Source: an uncultured Prevotella sp. (GTDB lineage: Bacteria > Bacteroidota > Bacteroidia > Bacteroidales > Bacteroidaceae). From it: a stretch of DNA of 36,674 nucleotides. The position numbers and the translations under genes are program-made. Each line of letters begins with the position of its first letter. Position 1 is the stretch's first letter. The DNA lies in contig CAKQDQ010000014.1 of the NCBI GenBank assembly GCA_934229335.1, forward strand, positions 1-36,674. The letters run 5' to 3'. The notes beneath the pieces were generated by a model. That model made no database searches, was not told the DNA's origin, and saw only the letters and a program-made list of their open reading frames with translations. Shown piece after piece: positions 6,784-16,459 of this stretch.

Positions 6784-9780
6784 TTAGTCCCTTGCAAACA
6801 CACCTTCCTGCTTCATGCCATCCATCTTTATCGTGTATGGTTGCGGTAATCTCACATGACGCACAAAGTCTGTCTCATATATTGCTGGTAGAGAATCAAG
6901 ATATTCTCTGCGTAATATTTCTAATTCCGCCTGACCATAACTATGCTCTTTATTAACAGGATTACCGTTACGGTCATGATGGGTATCAATAGTAAAGTAA
7001 CCTACACCGAGTGATGTCAGATTTTGGAAGAAATGAGTACCTTGTGATGGATCAACAAAATACGACGGCAAAATCTCCTCTACTATTAACTTTGCGCCAG
7101 ATATATGCGGCCATTTTACTGGTATGCCTAACCAAGAATCACTTGATCCCCATCTTCCTGGGCCAATCAGCACATATGATTCTCCATTTGAGATAAAGGT
7201 ACGGTTGATGCGCTCTATCTCATCAGCTATACGTGGATTGTTGCTCGCAGAGAAATTTTCCCCAACCTTTACGTATACCACATCGCGCATACCGTCTATT
7301 ATTCCCTGTCCGAGAGAATTATGCGAGCGAAGCAGACATTCACTATCAGGTATCTTAGTAAGATCCTCGTCAAGCACCTGTTTGGTGTCTACTATCGGAC
7401 GTATCTGAAGTAAATATAGCTCACCTGTCTTGTCTGGATGTATATTACACGCCATTTCGATCTCCACAGGTCGCCGCATCTCTCCCTCACCAAGCTGTAA
7501 AGACATTTGCATAAGCTCTGGCAAAGGGAATACGCCTTGTTCTAAGACTCCATTCATTGATATTATCTTGCGTCCGCCTTCATACAGACCTGGACGTATC
7601 ACTTGATCATAAACATCGAATGTTGATGCTATATACATCAATGCTCCATCTTCGTCTGCCTGCTTCACCATCAGCTTCTTTATATTAAAGCCATCGTCCA
7701 CGGAGAAATCAAGTGCTTCGCCCACAGAATCATTAGTATTAGGCATATGTATAGCATAAAACTGCGTCTGCGTCTGTCTTAAAGCGATCTCCATTTCCGA
7801 CATTTGCAAGACCTGAGCAGGGTGATATGGAGAAACACGAAGCGTCTGTCCTCCATCTACGATATACTTACCTAATCCCAAAGCAAGACTGGCAATTCCT
7901 TCTTCAGGACGTTCATCACCTAACGGATAAAAGTTAAGTGAACGCAAAACACCACTGATATTAGGATAGTAGTACTGTCCATACTGTTGTCCCACAACTT
8001 CCTGCAGAATCACAGCCATTTTTTCTTGGTCTATGACATTTTGCGTCGCCGTCATGTATGCTTTAGAATCACGGTAATACACAGAAGCATAAACACTTTT
8101 TATCGCCTTTGCAAGATTAGAAAGCATCTGTTCTCTATCCTCTGAATAAGGTATCATATACGTGCTGTACACTCCTGCAAAAGGTTGATAGTGACTATCC
8201 TCCAGTAATGACGATGAACGTATGGCAAGCGGTGAACGAGTTGCATCAATAAAGGCACAACAGTCATCACGCAATCTGTCTGGCAAATCCGCAGAGAGAA
8301 ATGCTTTGAGAATATTCTCGTCAGAAATGTCAGAGAGAGCAATTTCCCATAAACGATTATTATCCATAAATTCATCAAAGATGTCAGTACAGAGCACTAC
8401 CGTCTTGGGTATCATCACCTTAGCATTTTCGAATTTATGTAACTCTTCATGCTTTTTGATGATATTGTCAAGGAAGGCAAGTCCTCTTCCCTTACCACCT
8501 AAAGAACCATCACCGATACGAGCAAAGTGTGAATAGAAGTCAAACTTGTCCCTGTTAAACTCCGCCACAACACCTATATTTTTCATGTGACGGTACTTTA
8601 CTATGGCATCAAATATCAAACGACGATGTACGTCTACATTAGGATATTTGTGCCATGTTATATCTTTTAAGAATTCCGATACAGGGAATATTGCACGAGC
8701 CGCCAGCCAACGTGAGATGTGGTTATGACTAACATGATACTCCATGCTATCGTGTGGTATTTTAAATATTACATTTTGTAATTCTTTTAAATTACGTACA
8801 CGTTGTATAACCTGTTTCGTTATAGGGTCACGAAACAGGAAGTCACCGAAGCCGAAATGTTCTGCAAGAATATTACGCATATCTATATTCATCTTTTTAG
8901 AATTCTTATCGATAATACGCACCCCAGGAATGTTACTCTCAATATTAGGCTCCGCAGTCTCAAGTATCATGGGTAAATATTCATCTTGTTGACGAATAGA
9001 ACGCAGTAACTCTATACCTGCCACAGGGTCGACTTCCCCATTGCGAGGGTAACGACAGTCAGTTATTACGCCAAGCATATTAGTTTTATAACGTTCATAT
9101 AGTTGCCAAGCCTCCTCGTAATTACGCGCCACAACTACTTTTGGTCTTCCTCGCATACGTAACATTTCCGCCTGAGAATTAAGTGCCTCCGTTGCAAAGT
9201 TAAGACTCTGCGTCAAGAGATACTTATAAAGGTGTGGCAATATGCTCGACATAAAACGAATAGAGTCCTCTACGAACAATATACATTTTACTCCCGCCTC
9301 TGTATCGTTATCAATATTCATTCTGTCTTCTATCAACTTAATTATTGATAGAATCAGCTCCGTGTTACCTAACCAACAGAAAACATAGTCAAAGATACTA
9401 AGGTCAAGATCCTGCATTCGACGACTAATACCATGAGAGAATGGTGTCAACACCACACACGGTATATCTGGAAACTTCTGCTTTACAGCATGAGCTACAT
9501 CGAAGGCATCATTGTCCCGGTTACCAGGCATACATATAACGAGGTCAAACTGCGTACTGTCAAGTGCAGATGAAGCTTCCTCTATAGTGCATACCTGTGT
9601 AAACGACGGCGGATAACGCAGACCCAACTGCATATACTCTGTAAAAATTTTCTCGTCTACTCGACCATCATCCTCCAGCATAAAGGCATCATACGGATTG
9701 GCGATGATGAGCACATTAAATATCCGTTTCTGCATAAGATTCAGAAACGAAACATCTCGTAATATTAGTTCTGAGGACAT
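6784..9780 (-). CDS. Two receiver-like domains fused to a PEP/pyruvate-type ATP-grasp domain
   Basis: The 998-aa protein has a first receiver-like domain (about 20-150) in which the phosphoacceptor Asp region reads DLVICMPGN and the Lys is gone, so it looks degenerate. A second receiver (about 164-310) keeps every key residue: E171-D172, phosphoacceptor D241 (VITDCRYP), T275 and K292 (IIDKNS), with a helical insert of about 35 aa after the first strand. Residues 420-800 are a PEP-synthase/PPDK N-terminal ATP-grasp domain: GDGSLGGKGRGL (423-434), RSSSLLEDS (521-529), FAGVYSTY (534-541), LALGLGKYIVDGG (632-644) and YLLQIRPI (789-796). The C-terminal 200 residues hold LIGPGRWGSSDSWLG and QGTHFFQNLTSLG. 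I see neither the phosphohistidine swivel nor the PEP-binding TIM barrel. It is therefore not a complete PEP synthase, and its substrate is unknown. No clear promoter box precedes it. Confidence 0.85.
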   Translation of the reverse strand: MSSELILRDVSFLNLMQKRIFNVLIIANPYDAFMLEDDGRVDEKIFTEYMQLGLRYPPSFTQVCTIEEASSALDSTQFDLVICMPGNRDNDAFDVAHAVKQKFPDIPCVVLTPFSHGISRRMQDLDLSIFDYVFCWLGNTELILSIIKLIEDRMNIDNDTEAGVKCILFVEDSIRFMSSILPHLYKYLLTQSLNFATEALNSQAEMLRMRGRPKVVVARNYEEAWQLYERYKTNMLGVITDCRYPRNGEVDPVAGIELLRSIRQQDEYLPMILETAEPNIESNIPGVRIIDKNSKKMNIDMRNILAEHFGFGDFLFRDPITKQVIQRVRNLKELQNVIFKIPHDSMEYHVSHNHISRWLAARAIFPVSEFLKDITWHKYPNVDVHRRLIFDAIVKYRHMKNIGVVAEFNRDKFDFYSHFARIGDGSLGGKGRGLAFLDNIIKKHEELHKFENAKVMIPKTVVLCTDIFDEFMDNNRLWEIALSDISDENILKAFLSADLPDRLRDDCCAFIDATRSPLAIRSSSLLEDSHYQPFAGVYSTYMIPYSEDREQMLSNLAKAIKSVYASVYYRDSKAYMTATQNVIDQEKMAVILQEVVGQQYGQYYYPNISGVLRSLNFYPLGDERPEEGIASLALGLGKYIVDGGQTLRVSPYHPAQVLQMSEMEIALRQTQTQFYAIHMPNTNDSVGEALDFSVDDGFNIKKLMVKQADEDGALMYIASTFDVYDQVIRPGLYEGGRKIISMNGVLEQGVFPLPELMQMSLQLGEGEMRRPVEIEMACNIHPDKTGELYLLQIRPIVDTKQVLDEDLTKIPDSECLLRSHNSLGQGIIDGMRDVVYVKVGENFSASNNPRIADEIERINRTFISNGESYVLIGPGRWGSSDSWLGIPVKWPHISGAKLIVEEILPSYFVDPSQGTHFFQNLTSLGVGYFTIDTHHDRNGNPVNKEHSYGQAELEILRREYLDSLPAIYETDFVRHVRLPQPYTIKMDGMKQEGVFARD

Positions 9781-9842
9781 AATGATTTCTTAAATAATGT
9801 TTAGGATAATTCTAAAAACACATAGTCCATGCGATGTAAATC

Positions 9843-9884
9843 AAAAAAGGGTGAATGTCACATATTAGTAACATTCACCTTTTC
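9843..9884 (-). terminator. Terminator of gdhA
   Basis: Read on the minus strand, GGTGAATGT (9879-9871) pairs with ACATTCACC (9858-9850) around a 12-nt loop, and CTTTTTTGA follows. It begins about 37 bp after the gdhA stop. The flanking A- and T-runs would let it work in both directions. Confidence 0.75.
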
Positions 9885-9915
9885 AATTATTATATACTGT
9901 TTTGTACAATATTGC

Positions 9916-11250
9916 TTATACAATACCCTGAGCCATCATAGCCTTAGCAACCTTCATGAAGCCAGCAACGTTAGCACCCTTTACATAGTTGATATAACCA
10001 TCAGGCTCTGTACCGTACTTTACACAGTTAGCGTGGATATCATTCATGATATCGTGCAACTTAGCGTCAACCTCCTCAGAAGACCAACGAAGACGCTCTG
10101 AGTTCTGTGACATCTCAAGACCTGACACTGATACACCACCAGCATTAGCAGCCTTACCTGGAGAGTAAAGAATCTTAGCCTCCTGGAATACCTTGATGGC
10201 CTCTGGAGTTGTAGGCATGTTAGCGCCCTCAGATACAGCGATTACACCGTTAGCAACGAGGGTCTTAGCAGCCTCTTCATTAATTTCGTTCTGTGTTGCA
10301 GAAGGAAGAGCGATGTCAGCCTTCTCAGCCCATGGCTTAGCACCCTCTACATACTTAACACCGTACTTCTCTGCGTACTCACGGATACGACCACGCTGTA
10401 CGTTCTTCAACTCCATAACGTAAGCGAGCTTCTCTTCGTCGATTCCGTCTGGATCGTAGATATAACCATCAGAGTCAGAAAGTGTCAGCACCTTAGCACC
10501 GAGCTGAATACATTTCTGAGTTGTGTACTGCGCAACGTTACCAGAACCTGATACGAGTACTGTCTTACCCTTCAGTTCTATGCCACGTGTAGCAAGCATG
10601 TTAACGAGGAAGTAAACATTACCATAACCTGTAGCCTCAGGACGAATCAGTGAGCCACCAAACTCAAGCCCCTTACCTGTCAGCATACCTGTGAACTGAT
10701 GTGTGAGCTTCTTATACATACCGAAGAGGTAACCTACCTCACGACCACCTACGCCAATATCACCTGCAGGAACATCCTCGTCCGCACCTACGTGGCGGTA
10801 AAGCTCAGTCATGAATGCCTGACAGAAACGCATTACCTCTGCGTCAGACTTACCACGTGGTGAGAAGTCAGAACCACCCTTTGCACCACCCATAGGGAGA
10901 GTTGTGAGTGAATTCTTGAAAGTCTGCTCGAAAGCAAGGAACTTAAGGATGCCAAGGTTTACAGAACGGTGGAAACGGATACCACCTTTGTAAGGGCCAA
11001 TCACATTGTTGTGCTGAATGCGGTAACCCATGTTAGTCTGCACGTTACCCTTGTCGTCTACCCATGAAACGCGGAACTCGATAACACGATCAGGAATACA
11101 AAGACGCTCAATAAGGTTAGCGCGGTCAAACTCTGGGTGCTTGTTGTACTCCTCCTCGATTGTTGGGAGAACCTGGCTTACTGCCTGGATGTACTCTGGC
11201 TCATTAGGGAATCTCATCTTAAGATTCTCAATCACTTTCTGTGCATTCAT
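9916..11250 (-). CDS. gdhA: NADP-type glutamate dehydrogenase
   Basis: The 444-aa cytoplasmic enzyme interconverts 2-oxoglutarate plus ammonia and L-glutamate, and is a main entry point for ammonia in Bacteroidales. Substrate-site residues are K88 (GPYKGGIRFH) and K124 (PMGGAKGGSDF); the catalytic Asp is D164 (PAGDIGVGGRE). The Rossmann fold shows SGSGNVAQYT (233-242). The second strand ends LSDSDG (257-262) rather than an acidic residue alone, in keeping with NADP use. Length and N-terminus are normal for hexameric family I GDH. It is monocistronic, with a strong upstream promoter (11339-11369) and a terminator. Confidence 0.96.
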   Translation of the reverse strand: MNAQKVIENLKMRFPNEPEYIQAVSQVLPTIEEEYNKHPEFDRANLIERLCIPDRVIEFRVSWVDDKGNVQTNMGYRIQHNNVIGPYKGGIRFHRSVNLGILKFLAFEQTFKNSLTTLPMGGAKGGSDFSPRGKSDAEVMRFCQAFMTELYRHVGADEDVPAGDIGVGGREVGYLFGMYKKLTHQFTGMLTGKGLEFGGSLIRPEATGYGNVYFLVNMLATRGIELKGKTVLVSGSGNVAQYTTQKCIQLGAKVLTLSDSDGYIYDPDGIDEEKLAYVMELKNVQRGRIREYAEKYGVKYVEGAKPWAEKADIALPSATQNEINEEAAKTLVANGVIAVSEGANMPTTPEAIKVFQEAKILYSPGKAANAGGVSVSGLEMSQNSERLRWSSEEVDAKLHDIMNDIHANCVKYGTEPDGYINYVKGANVAGFMKVAKAMMAQGIV

Positions 11251-11338
11251 TTTCTTTTTCTTTTATTTGTTGGTTGTTGTATATACTGCAAACTAAAGTT
11301 TCTGAGACTTCGATGCAGCTGTTATTTGCTTGCGATTG

Positions 11339-11369
11339 CAAAGGTAGTTATTTTTTTCGTTAACGCAAA
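11339..11369 (-). promoter_or_regulatory. Strong Bacteroidetes-type promoter of gdhA
   Basis: On the minus strand TTTG (11369-11366) and TACCTTTG (11346-11339) are separated by 19 bp. Both boxes match the consensus. The leader to the ATG at 11250 is about 85 nt, longer than for most genes here, leaving room for control. Confidence 0.75.
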
Positions 11370-11508
11370 GAAAAAACAATAAAAATTATAGCATTTAGTC
11401 GTTTTTATCGCTTTTTTACTTACATTTTGTTATTTTTCTTCTACCTTTCACATTATTTAGAATTTTTTTATAGACAGTTTATAAGCTGCAACCACTTAGA
11501 AGTTATCT

Positions 11509-12333
11509 CTACTCTTTCTCCATTACAATACGTATTCCTATTAAATTAGACTTATCACGTGACTGATAAGATTCTCTTGAGGCCGTTCTACATTGATTCA
11601 TTTTGTATGCAAAACATCCCCCACGTACTACATGAGCTAATGTATCAGAAATTGTAACACAAGGATCTACCTGAGTGCTATCATTATATTTTTCAAAGTT
11701 ATCAGCAACCCACTCGGATACATTACCACTCATGTCATATGTCCCTATTTCATTCGGACGGAATTGCCCTACTGGATGTGTAACACCATCACTTGTCTGT
11801 TTGAAACACGCCACCTGATCTAGATATTGTGAGCCGCTGTACTGACGGCTATAAGTCTTCGATGCTCCACGTGCAGCATATTCCCATTCAGCTTCAGTCG
11901 GTAGACGAAACTTGTGACCTGACAATTCAGAGAGCTTCCTTACGAACTTTTGAGCATCAACCCAAGCAACATCAGTAACAGGTAATGACAAATCAGCTTT
12001 GCCATTGAATTTTTTTTGTGAAGATGGATTCTTGCCCATTATAAGCTGCCACTGCTCTTGCGTCACCTCTGTAGTTCCTATGAAATAGCCTTTTGTTAAC
12101 TTCACCTGGTGCACAGGTCGTTCTGTAAAATCGTCGACACCTTCTTGTTCTGGAGTAGCTCCCATTGTGAAAGTACCTGGAGCAACATACACCATATCAA
12201 AAGTTGCATCACCAGCTTCTACAGTTACGACTTCTCCTTCATGTGGATTAGAAGGTATACTTTCCCCACACGATGTAAACATTACCACCCCTAATACAGT
12301 TAATGGTAAAATGAATAATTTATTAACTTGCAT
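11509..12333 (-). CDS. SUMF1/formylglycine-generating-enzyme-like lipoprotein
   Basis: The 274-aa protein starts with a lipoprotein signal peptide with the lipidation Cys at residue 22 (VVMFTSCGES). The rest is an FGE-sulfatase (SUMF1) domain: FTMGATPEQEG (55-65), TEVTQEQWQLIMG (88-100), FRLPTEAEWEYAARG (142-156), GTYDMSGNVSEWVAD (197-211), RGGCFAYKMNQCRTASR (237-253) and IGIRI (265-269). C240 and C248 do not fall where the catalytic Cys pair of aerobic FGE sits, so it is unlikely to make formylglycine. Other lipoproteins of this fold, such as GldK of the type IX secretion system, act structurally; no gldLMN genes are nearby. It probably faces the periplasm or the cell surface. It stands alone. 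Confidence 0.85.
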   Translation of the reverse strand: MQVNKLFILPLTVLGVVMFTSCGESIPSNPHEGEVVTVEAGDATFDMVYVAPGTFTMGATPEQEGVDDFTERPVHQVKLTKGYFIGTTEVTQEQWQLIMGKNPSSQKKFNGKADLSLPVTDVAWVDAQKFVRKLSELSGHKFRLPTEAEWEYAARGASKTYSRQYSGSQYLDQVACFKQTSDGVTHPVGQFRPNEIGTYDMSGNVSEWVADNFEKYNDSTQVDPCVTISDTLAHVVRGGCFAYKMNQCRTASRESYQSRDKSNLIGIRIVMEKE

Positions 12334-12464
12334 CTTTCTATATTGTTTAGAGTTTATGTAGCTATCTCATTATAGCGGTTATAAATCACCACCGTTTAGC
12401 AGACATTGTTTCGTATGTGCAAATAATCAGATAAAACATAGTCTATTTACGACCTCACTTTAAC

Positions 12465-12515
12465 AAAAAAAAGGTGCTGCCCTGACATTATTGACAGTGC
12501 TCGCACCTTTTTTTT
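12465..12515 (-). terminator. Bidirectional terminator after the bamD operon
   Basis: An A-run followed by GGTGC (12465-12477) pairs with GCACC followed by a T-run (12503-12515): 13 bp perfect with a 25-nt inner region. It starts about 12 bp beyond the stop of the DUF4293 gene and would stop transcripts from either side. Confidence 0.75.
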
Positions 12516-12526
12516 ATATAAATATT

Positions 12527-12895
12527 TTATCTTATTCTATCCGCAGACCTCACAAGGTCATCGTCATGCTTTATTCCCACATTTGCCATACGGAACATTA
12601 TATATGCCACAACAGGCAAACACAGTTCAAACTGCAGTGGTGCTTTTCCTGTATTCATATAGCAATATACCACTGCATAGTATATCACCCATAAGAGAAT
12701 AAGAATTTGCCCCACAACGCACATTTTTCTTTGCAATGGACGGTTTCCATATAAGAATATCGTTACACCTGCCAGTAAAGCTGTCAACCCACTTGCAATC
12801 TGTAAAACCAACTCTTCTGACATGAATACCGCTATAACCATTAGGAACAACGCGAGTATTAGATATATAGTCTGTTTACGCTGCCACATATGCAT
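12527..12895 (-). CDS. DUF4293 inner-membrane protein
   Basis: The 122-aa protein has four likely transmembrane helices (about 8-25, 30-49, 57-78 and 88-104), a short basic N-terminus (MHMWQRKQTIYL) and a tail ending LVRSADRIR. This layout is that of DUF4293, a Bacteroidetes family of unknown function. Translation could start at the first Met or at Met3. It begins 5 bp after the stop of the omega-like gene and is the last gene of the bamD operon. Linkage with an outer-membrane assembly factor and an RNA polymerase subunit gives no firm clue to function. Confidence 0.8.
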   Translation of the reverse strand: MHMWQRKQTIYLILALFLMVIAVFMSEELVLQIASGLTALLAGVTIFLYGNRPLQRKMCVVGQILILLWVIYYAVVYCYMNTGKAPLQFELCLPVVAYIMFRMANVGIKHDDDLVRSADRIR

Positions 12896-12900
12896 TATGT

Positions 12901-13248
12901 TTAGAAGTCATCATCATCATCACGACGCACATCTTTGGCTGGGTCATGCCAATATATTTCGCCATCAAGAAATTCCTCCGTAGCAATAAGAGTTGGTTTT
13001 GGCAGTTTCTCGTAAAAACGACTTATTTCTATCTGTTCACGATTTTCAAATACCTCCTCAAGACTGTCATTATAATTAGCAAATTCCGCCAATTTTTTAT
13101 TCAGTTCCTGCTTGATATCTGCAGCAATCTGATTACTACGTTTTGCTATAATAGCTACAGACTCATAAATGTTACCAGTACCCTCACTCAGTTCCATTAT
13201 GTTACGTGTAACTGTGTTTGTTGGAGCTTTTGATTTCTTGTAATCCAT
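12901..13248 (-). CDS. rpoZ: Omega-like RNA polymerase subunit (RpoZ, Bacteroidetes type)
   Basis: The 115-aa protein contains TVTRNIMELSEGTGNIYESV and IIAKRSNQIAADIKQELNKK, the omega/Rpb6 core that clamps the beta-prime C-terminus. The tail EEVFENREQIEISRFYEKLP and LIATEEFLDGEIYWHDPA is typical of the Bacteroidetes version. The C-terminus is very acidic (RRDDDDDF). The protein should help assemble RNA polymerase. It lies 54 bp after bamD and 5 bp before the DUF4293 gene. Confidence 0.88.
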   Translation of the reverse strand: MDYKKSKAPTNTVTRNIMELSEGTGNIYESVAIIAKRSNQIAADIKQELNKKLAEFANYNDSLEEVFENREQIEISRFYEKLPKPTLIATEEFLDGEIYWHDPAKDVRRDDDDDF

Positions 13249-13302
13249 TGTCTTATTTTATTTTTATTTTTACTTTACCAAAGGGAGCATACAAAGATTC
13301 CC

Positions 13303-14178
13303 TTACTTTTCCGTTTCCTCAATTTTCTCTTTAACAGCTTCACCCGAAATATATCGTCTGCATCGCTGTATATATTTCTCAGCAACTGATTTATCCTTAG
13401 ATTCTGGATATTCGTTAATAAATCCATAGCACTCATCCTCGGCATCTTGGAAGCGTTCTATTTGTTTCTCCCTTACACTATGAAGTGCTAATTCAAACTT
13501 ACTCTTCATGATGAGCGCGGCAAAATCTTCACGTAACGATGTAAAAGGGTAATCCTTCAAAGCATTCTGAGCCGTCACTATACACGCCTCATAGTTATTT
13601 CCACCCCCTTCAGCACCCGTACAGTTTCCGAAATAAGTACCGAGGTTATAATATAGCTTTGCATTTATCAACTCTTTCTGTACGAGTTTATCCTGTAACT
13701 CATACAGTTTTTTCTCTGCTTCTTCCTTATGTACGCTCAAAGGAAAAACATCCATAAAGTCCTGATATGCCTTAATAGCCTGATACGTAGGAGCCTGATC
13801 AAGACGTGGTTCAGGGACTGTTGCATACAGACATTCTCCTACATTAAATGATGCAAGTTCTGCATACGTTCCCTTAGGGTAAGACGTATAATACTTTTTG
13901 AAAATTTCAGAAGCGGATTCATAGTCCTTACCTTCATAGGTTGCCTCTCCGTAGAGGTAAAGACACTCTTCGCCCTTGTCTGTTCCTTTCATTACCGTCA
14001 CCATATCACCTAACAACAGAGAGGCACGCTGGTAGTTACCTAACATGTACTGTTCTTTCGCATATTCGTAACGGTAAACATTGTCTGTTGATTTATATAC
14101 GGCATTAAACTCCTTGGCACAACTACCTAATAAGATAGCCGCAAGGAATAACGTAGGAATTGAGAAATATCTTTTCAT
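13303..14178 (-). CDS. bamD: Outer-membrane assembly lipoprotein BamD
   Basis: With the start at 14178 the protein has 291 aa and a clean lipoprotein signal (MKRYFSIPTLFLAAILLGSC, lipidated Cys20). The ATG at 14208 would add ten residues that spoil the signal peptide. The mature part is a chain of TPR-like helices: NVYRYEYAKEQYMLGNYQRA, YLYGEATYEGKDYESASEIF, YYTSYPKGTYAELASFNVGE and AIKAYQDFMDVFPLS. BamD is the essential partner of BamA in the complex that folds beta-barrels into the outer membrane. It is the first gene of a three-gene operon with its own strong promoter (14219-14249). Confidence 0.92.
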   Translation of the reverse strand: MKRYFSIPTLFLAAILLGSCAKEFNAVYKSTDNVYRYEYAKEQYMLGNYQRASLLLGDMVTVMKGTDKGEECLYLYGEATYEGKDYESASEIFKKYYTSYPKGTYAELASFNVGECLYATVPEPRLDQAPTYQAIKAYQDFMDVFPLSVHKEEAEKKLYELQDKLVQKELINAKLYYNLGTYFGNCTGAEGGGNNYEACIVTAQNALKDYPFTSLREDFAALIMKSKFELALHSVREKQIERFQDAEDECYGFINEYPESKDKSVAEKYIQRCRRYISGEAVKEKIEETEK

Positions 14179-14218
14179 TATTGTTCTCTGGTGTCGCATA
14201 ATAGTCATATACAGTGTG

Positions 14219-14249
14219 CAAAGTTACACATTATATTCTTAATACCAAA
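14219..14249 (-). promoter_or_regulatory. Bacteroidetes-type promoter of the bamD operon
   Basis: On the minus strand TTTG (14249-14246) and TAACTTTG (14226-14219) are 19 bp apart. The leader to the bamD ATG (14178) is about 35 nt, which also favours that start over the one at 14208. Confidence 0.75.
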
Positions 14250-14312
14250 GTTGTTTAGTGTTTTTTTTGAAAAAAAAGATGCCTTTATAACATTTATTAC
14301 ATTGAAATTGAC

Positions 14313-14320
14313 TAATTTTG
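14313..14320 (+). promoter_or_regulatory. -7 promoter box of uvrB
   Basis: TAATTTTG lies 24 bp before the uvrB ATG (14345) and matches the -7 consensus. No clear -33 box is present at the right distance. I saw no SOS-box-like palindrome. Confidence 0.5.
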
Positions 14321-14344
14321 CACTAATAATCATTCTTTTCATTA

Positions 14345-16459
14345 ATGCAAACATTTCAACTCACTTCAAAATACAAGCCAACAGGCGACCAACCTGAAGC
14401 CATATCACAACTTGTTGACGGCATCAACAGAGGTGAAAAAGCACAGGTATTACTTGGCGTTACAGGCTCAGGAAAGACCTTTACCATGGCTAATGTCATA
14501 CAGCAAGTCAACAGACCTACGCTGATTCTTAGTCACAACAAGACATTAGCCGCACAATTATACGAGGAAATGAGGGCTTTTTTCCCAAACAACGCTGTAG
14601 AATATTACGTGTCATACTACGACTACTACCAGCCAGAATCATACCTTCCCACAACAGACACTTACATAGAGAAAGACCTTGCAATAAATGAAGATATCGA
14701 CCGTCTGAGGCTTTCTGCAGTATCCGCTCTTCTTTCTGGCAGACAGGACGTTATAGTCGTCTCATCAGTATCATGTATTTATGGTATGGGTGGCCCCACT
14801 GCTATGCAGGGAAGCATTATTTCTATTAAGAGAGGACAACAAATAGAGCGTAATGACTTATTACGAAAATTGGTTGACGCACTATATATCAGAAACGATA
14901 TAGAATTAAAAAGAGGCGAGTTTCGCGTAAAAGGTGATACTGTAGATATAGCTATGGCGTACAGTGAAAACATACTTCGCGTAACATTTTGGGATGACGA
15001 GATTGATTCCATTGAGGAAGTGGACAGCACGACTATGCGCAGAAAGGAAACATTTTATGAATATCATATTTACCCTGCCAACCTCTTCGTTACTACCAAG
15101 GAACAGCAAGAAAGGGCGGTACGCATGATTCAAGACGATCTTTCTGCCCAAATAGATTACTTCAACTCTATTGGAGATTCTGTTAAGGCTCAACGTATTA
15201 AGGAACGGGTTGAATACGACCTTGAAATGATTAAGGAATTGGGACATTGTTCTGGCATAGAAAATTATTCAAGGTATTTTGATGGAAGACAACCTGGCGA
15301 AAGACCATACTGCCTGTTCGACTTCTTTCCCAAGGATTTTCTCATGCTTATCGATGAGAGTCACGTTAGCATTCCGCAAATTCGAGCCATGTATGGTGGT
15401 GACCGTTCCCGTAAGCAGAATCTTGTAGAATATGGATTTAGATTGCCAGCAGCATTTGACAACCGTCCTTTACGTTTTGAGGAGTTTGAGCAGATGCTGA
15501 ACCAGACCATTTACGTGTCTGCCACACCAGCGGAATACGAGCTGAACGCCGCAGAAGGAGTTGTCGTCGAACAGGTTATCAGACCTACAGGCTTACTGGA
15601 TCCTCCAATAGAGGTAAGACCCACCTCAAACCAAATTGACGATCTGTTAGAGGAAATACACATCAGAGAAGAAAAAGATGAAAGGGTACTCGTTACTACT
15701 CTAACCAAACGTATGGCAGAGGAACTTACGGAATACCTACTTAATAACGGTGTTAAAACCAGCTATATCCACTCAGACGTTAGCACTCTCGATCGAGTGC
15801 AAATACTCAATGACTTACGTGCAGGCAACTATGACGTACTTGTCGGCATAAACCTTCTCAGGGAAGGACTTGACTTACCGGAAGTATCGTTAGTAGCAAT
15901 TCTCGACGCTGACAAAGAAGGTTTCCTGCGCTCACACAGAAGTCTCACGCAAACCGCTGGCAGAGCTGCGCGTAATGTTGATGGAAAAGTCATAATGTAT
16001 GCCGACACCATCACAGAGAGTATGCAGCAAACCATAAACGAAACAGAGCGAAGAAGGGCTAAGCAGATAGCGTACAACGAGGAGCACGGCATTACTCCTC
16101 AACAAATTAAGAAGGACATCAAGAGGGAGAGCATAGCAAAAGTTATCAAATCAGAGGATACCCTCAACAAGCTCAAGATGAACAGCAATCCTACAGTAGT
16201 TTTGAATACAGCTTCTCCTGTAGGAGCTGATCATAAAAAAGTCGCACAGCAGCCTATACCTTACATAGAACCAGACTTCGGAGTAGTTATGGCAGCAGAA
16301 CCCATCATTGACCATATGACTAAGGCGCAACTGGAGAAAGCCATAGCTACTACTACCGACAGAATGAAGGAAGCTGCTAAGGCTCTCAACTTTATGCAGG
16401 CAGCAAAATATAGAGACGAAATTGTTAACTTACAAAAAAGATTAGAAAGCTATGGCTAA
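14345..16459 (+). CDS. uvrB: UvrABC excinuclease subunit B
   Basis: The 704-aa DNA-repair helicase-like protein receives damaged DNA from UvrA and recruits UvrC. Motifs are Walker A GVTGSGKT (38-45), the beta-hairpin that probes the helix ([16 protein letters not shown], 87-102), the DESH box (337-340), and helicase motifs V/VI ([29 protein letters not shown]). A C-terminal UVR motif (about 660-704, [18 protein letters not shown]) binds UvrC. Length is normal. The stop overlaps the start of trmN6 by 8 bp, so the two are co-transcribed. Confidence 0.97.
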   Translation: MQTFQLTSKYKPTGDQPEAISQLVDGINRGEKAQVLLGVTGSGKTFTMANVIQQVNRPTLILSHNKTLAAQLYEEMRAFFPNNAVEYYVSYYDYYQPESYLPTTDTYIEKDLAINEDIDRLRLSAVSALLSGRQDVIVVSSVSCIYGMGGPTAMQGSIISIKRGQQIERNDLLRKLVDALYIRNDIELKRGEFRVKGDTVDIAMAYSENILRVTFWDDEIDSIEEVDSTTMRRKETFYEYHIYPANLFVTTKEQQERAVRMIQDDLSAQIDYFNSIGDSVKAQRIKERVEYDLEMIKELGHCSGIENYSRYFDGRQPGERPYCLFDFFPKDFLMLIDESHVSIPQIRAMYGGDRSRKQNLVEYGFRLPAAFDNRPLRFEEFEQMLNQTIYVSATPAEYELNAAEGVVVEQVIRPTGLLDPPIEVRPTSNQIDDLLEEIHIREEKDERVLVTTLTKRMAEELTEYLLNNGVKTSYIHSDVSTLDRVQILNDLRAGNYDVLVGINLLREGLDLPEVSLVAILDADKEGFLRSHRSLTQTAGRAARNVDGKVIMYADTITESMQQTINETERRRAKQIAYNEEHGITPQQIKKDIKRESIAKVIKSEDTLNKLKMNSNPTVVLNTASPVGADHKKVAQQPIPYIEPDFGVVMAAEPIIDHMTKAQLEKAIATTTDRMKEAAKALNFMQAAKYRDEIVNLQKRLESYG

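Noticed and set aside
9829..10101. 90-codon plus-strand frame at the gdhA end
   Set aside because: It is antisense to gdhA and spans its terminator; composition follows the opposite-strand gene.
11509..12333. GldK of a type IX secretion system
   Set aside because: The SUMF1 fold and lipidation fit, but no gldL, gldM or gldN follows and the gene stands alone.
14179..14208. Ten-residue extension of BamD
   Set aside because: It adds a polar, charged stretch before a perfect lipoprotein signal peptide and lies close to the promoter.
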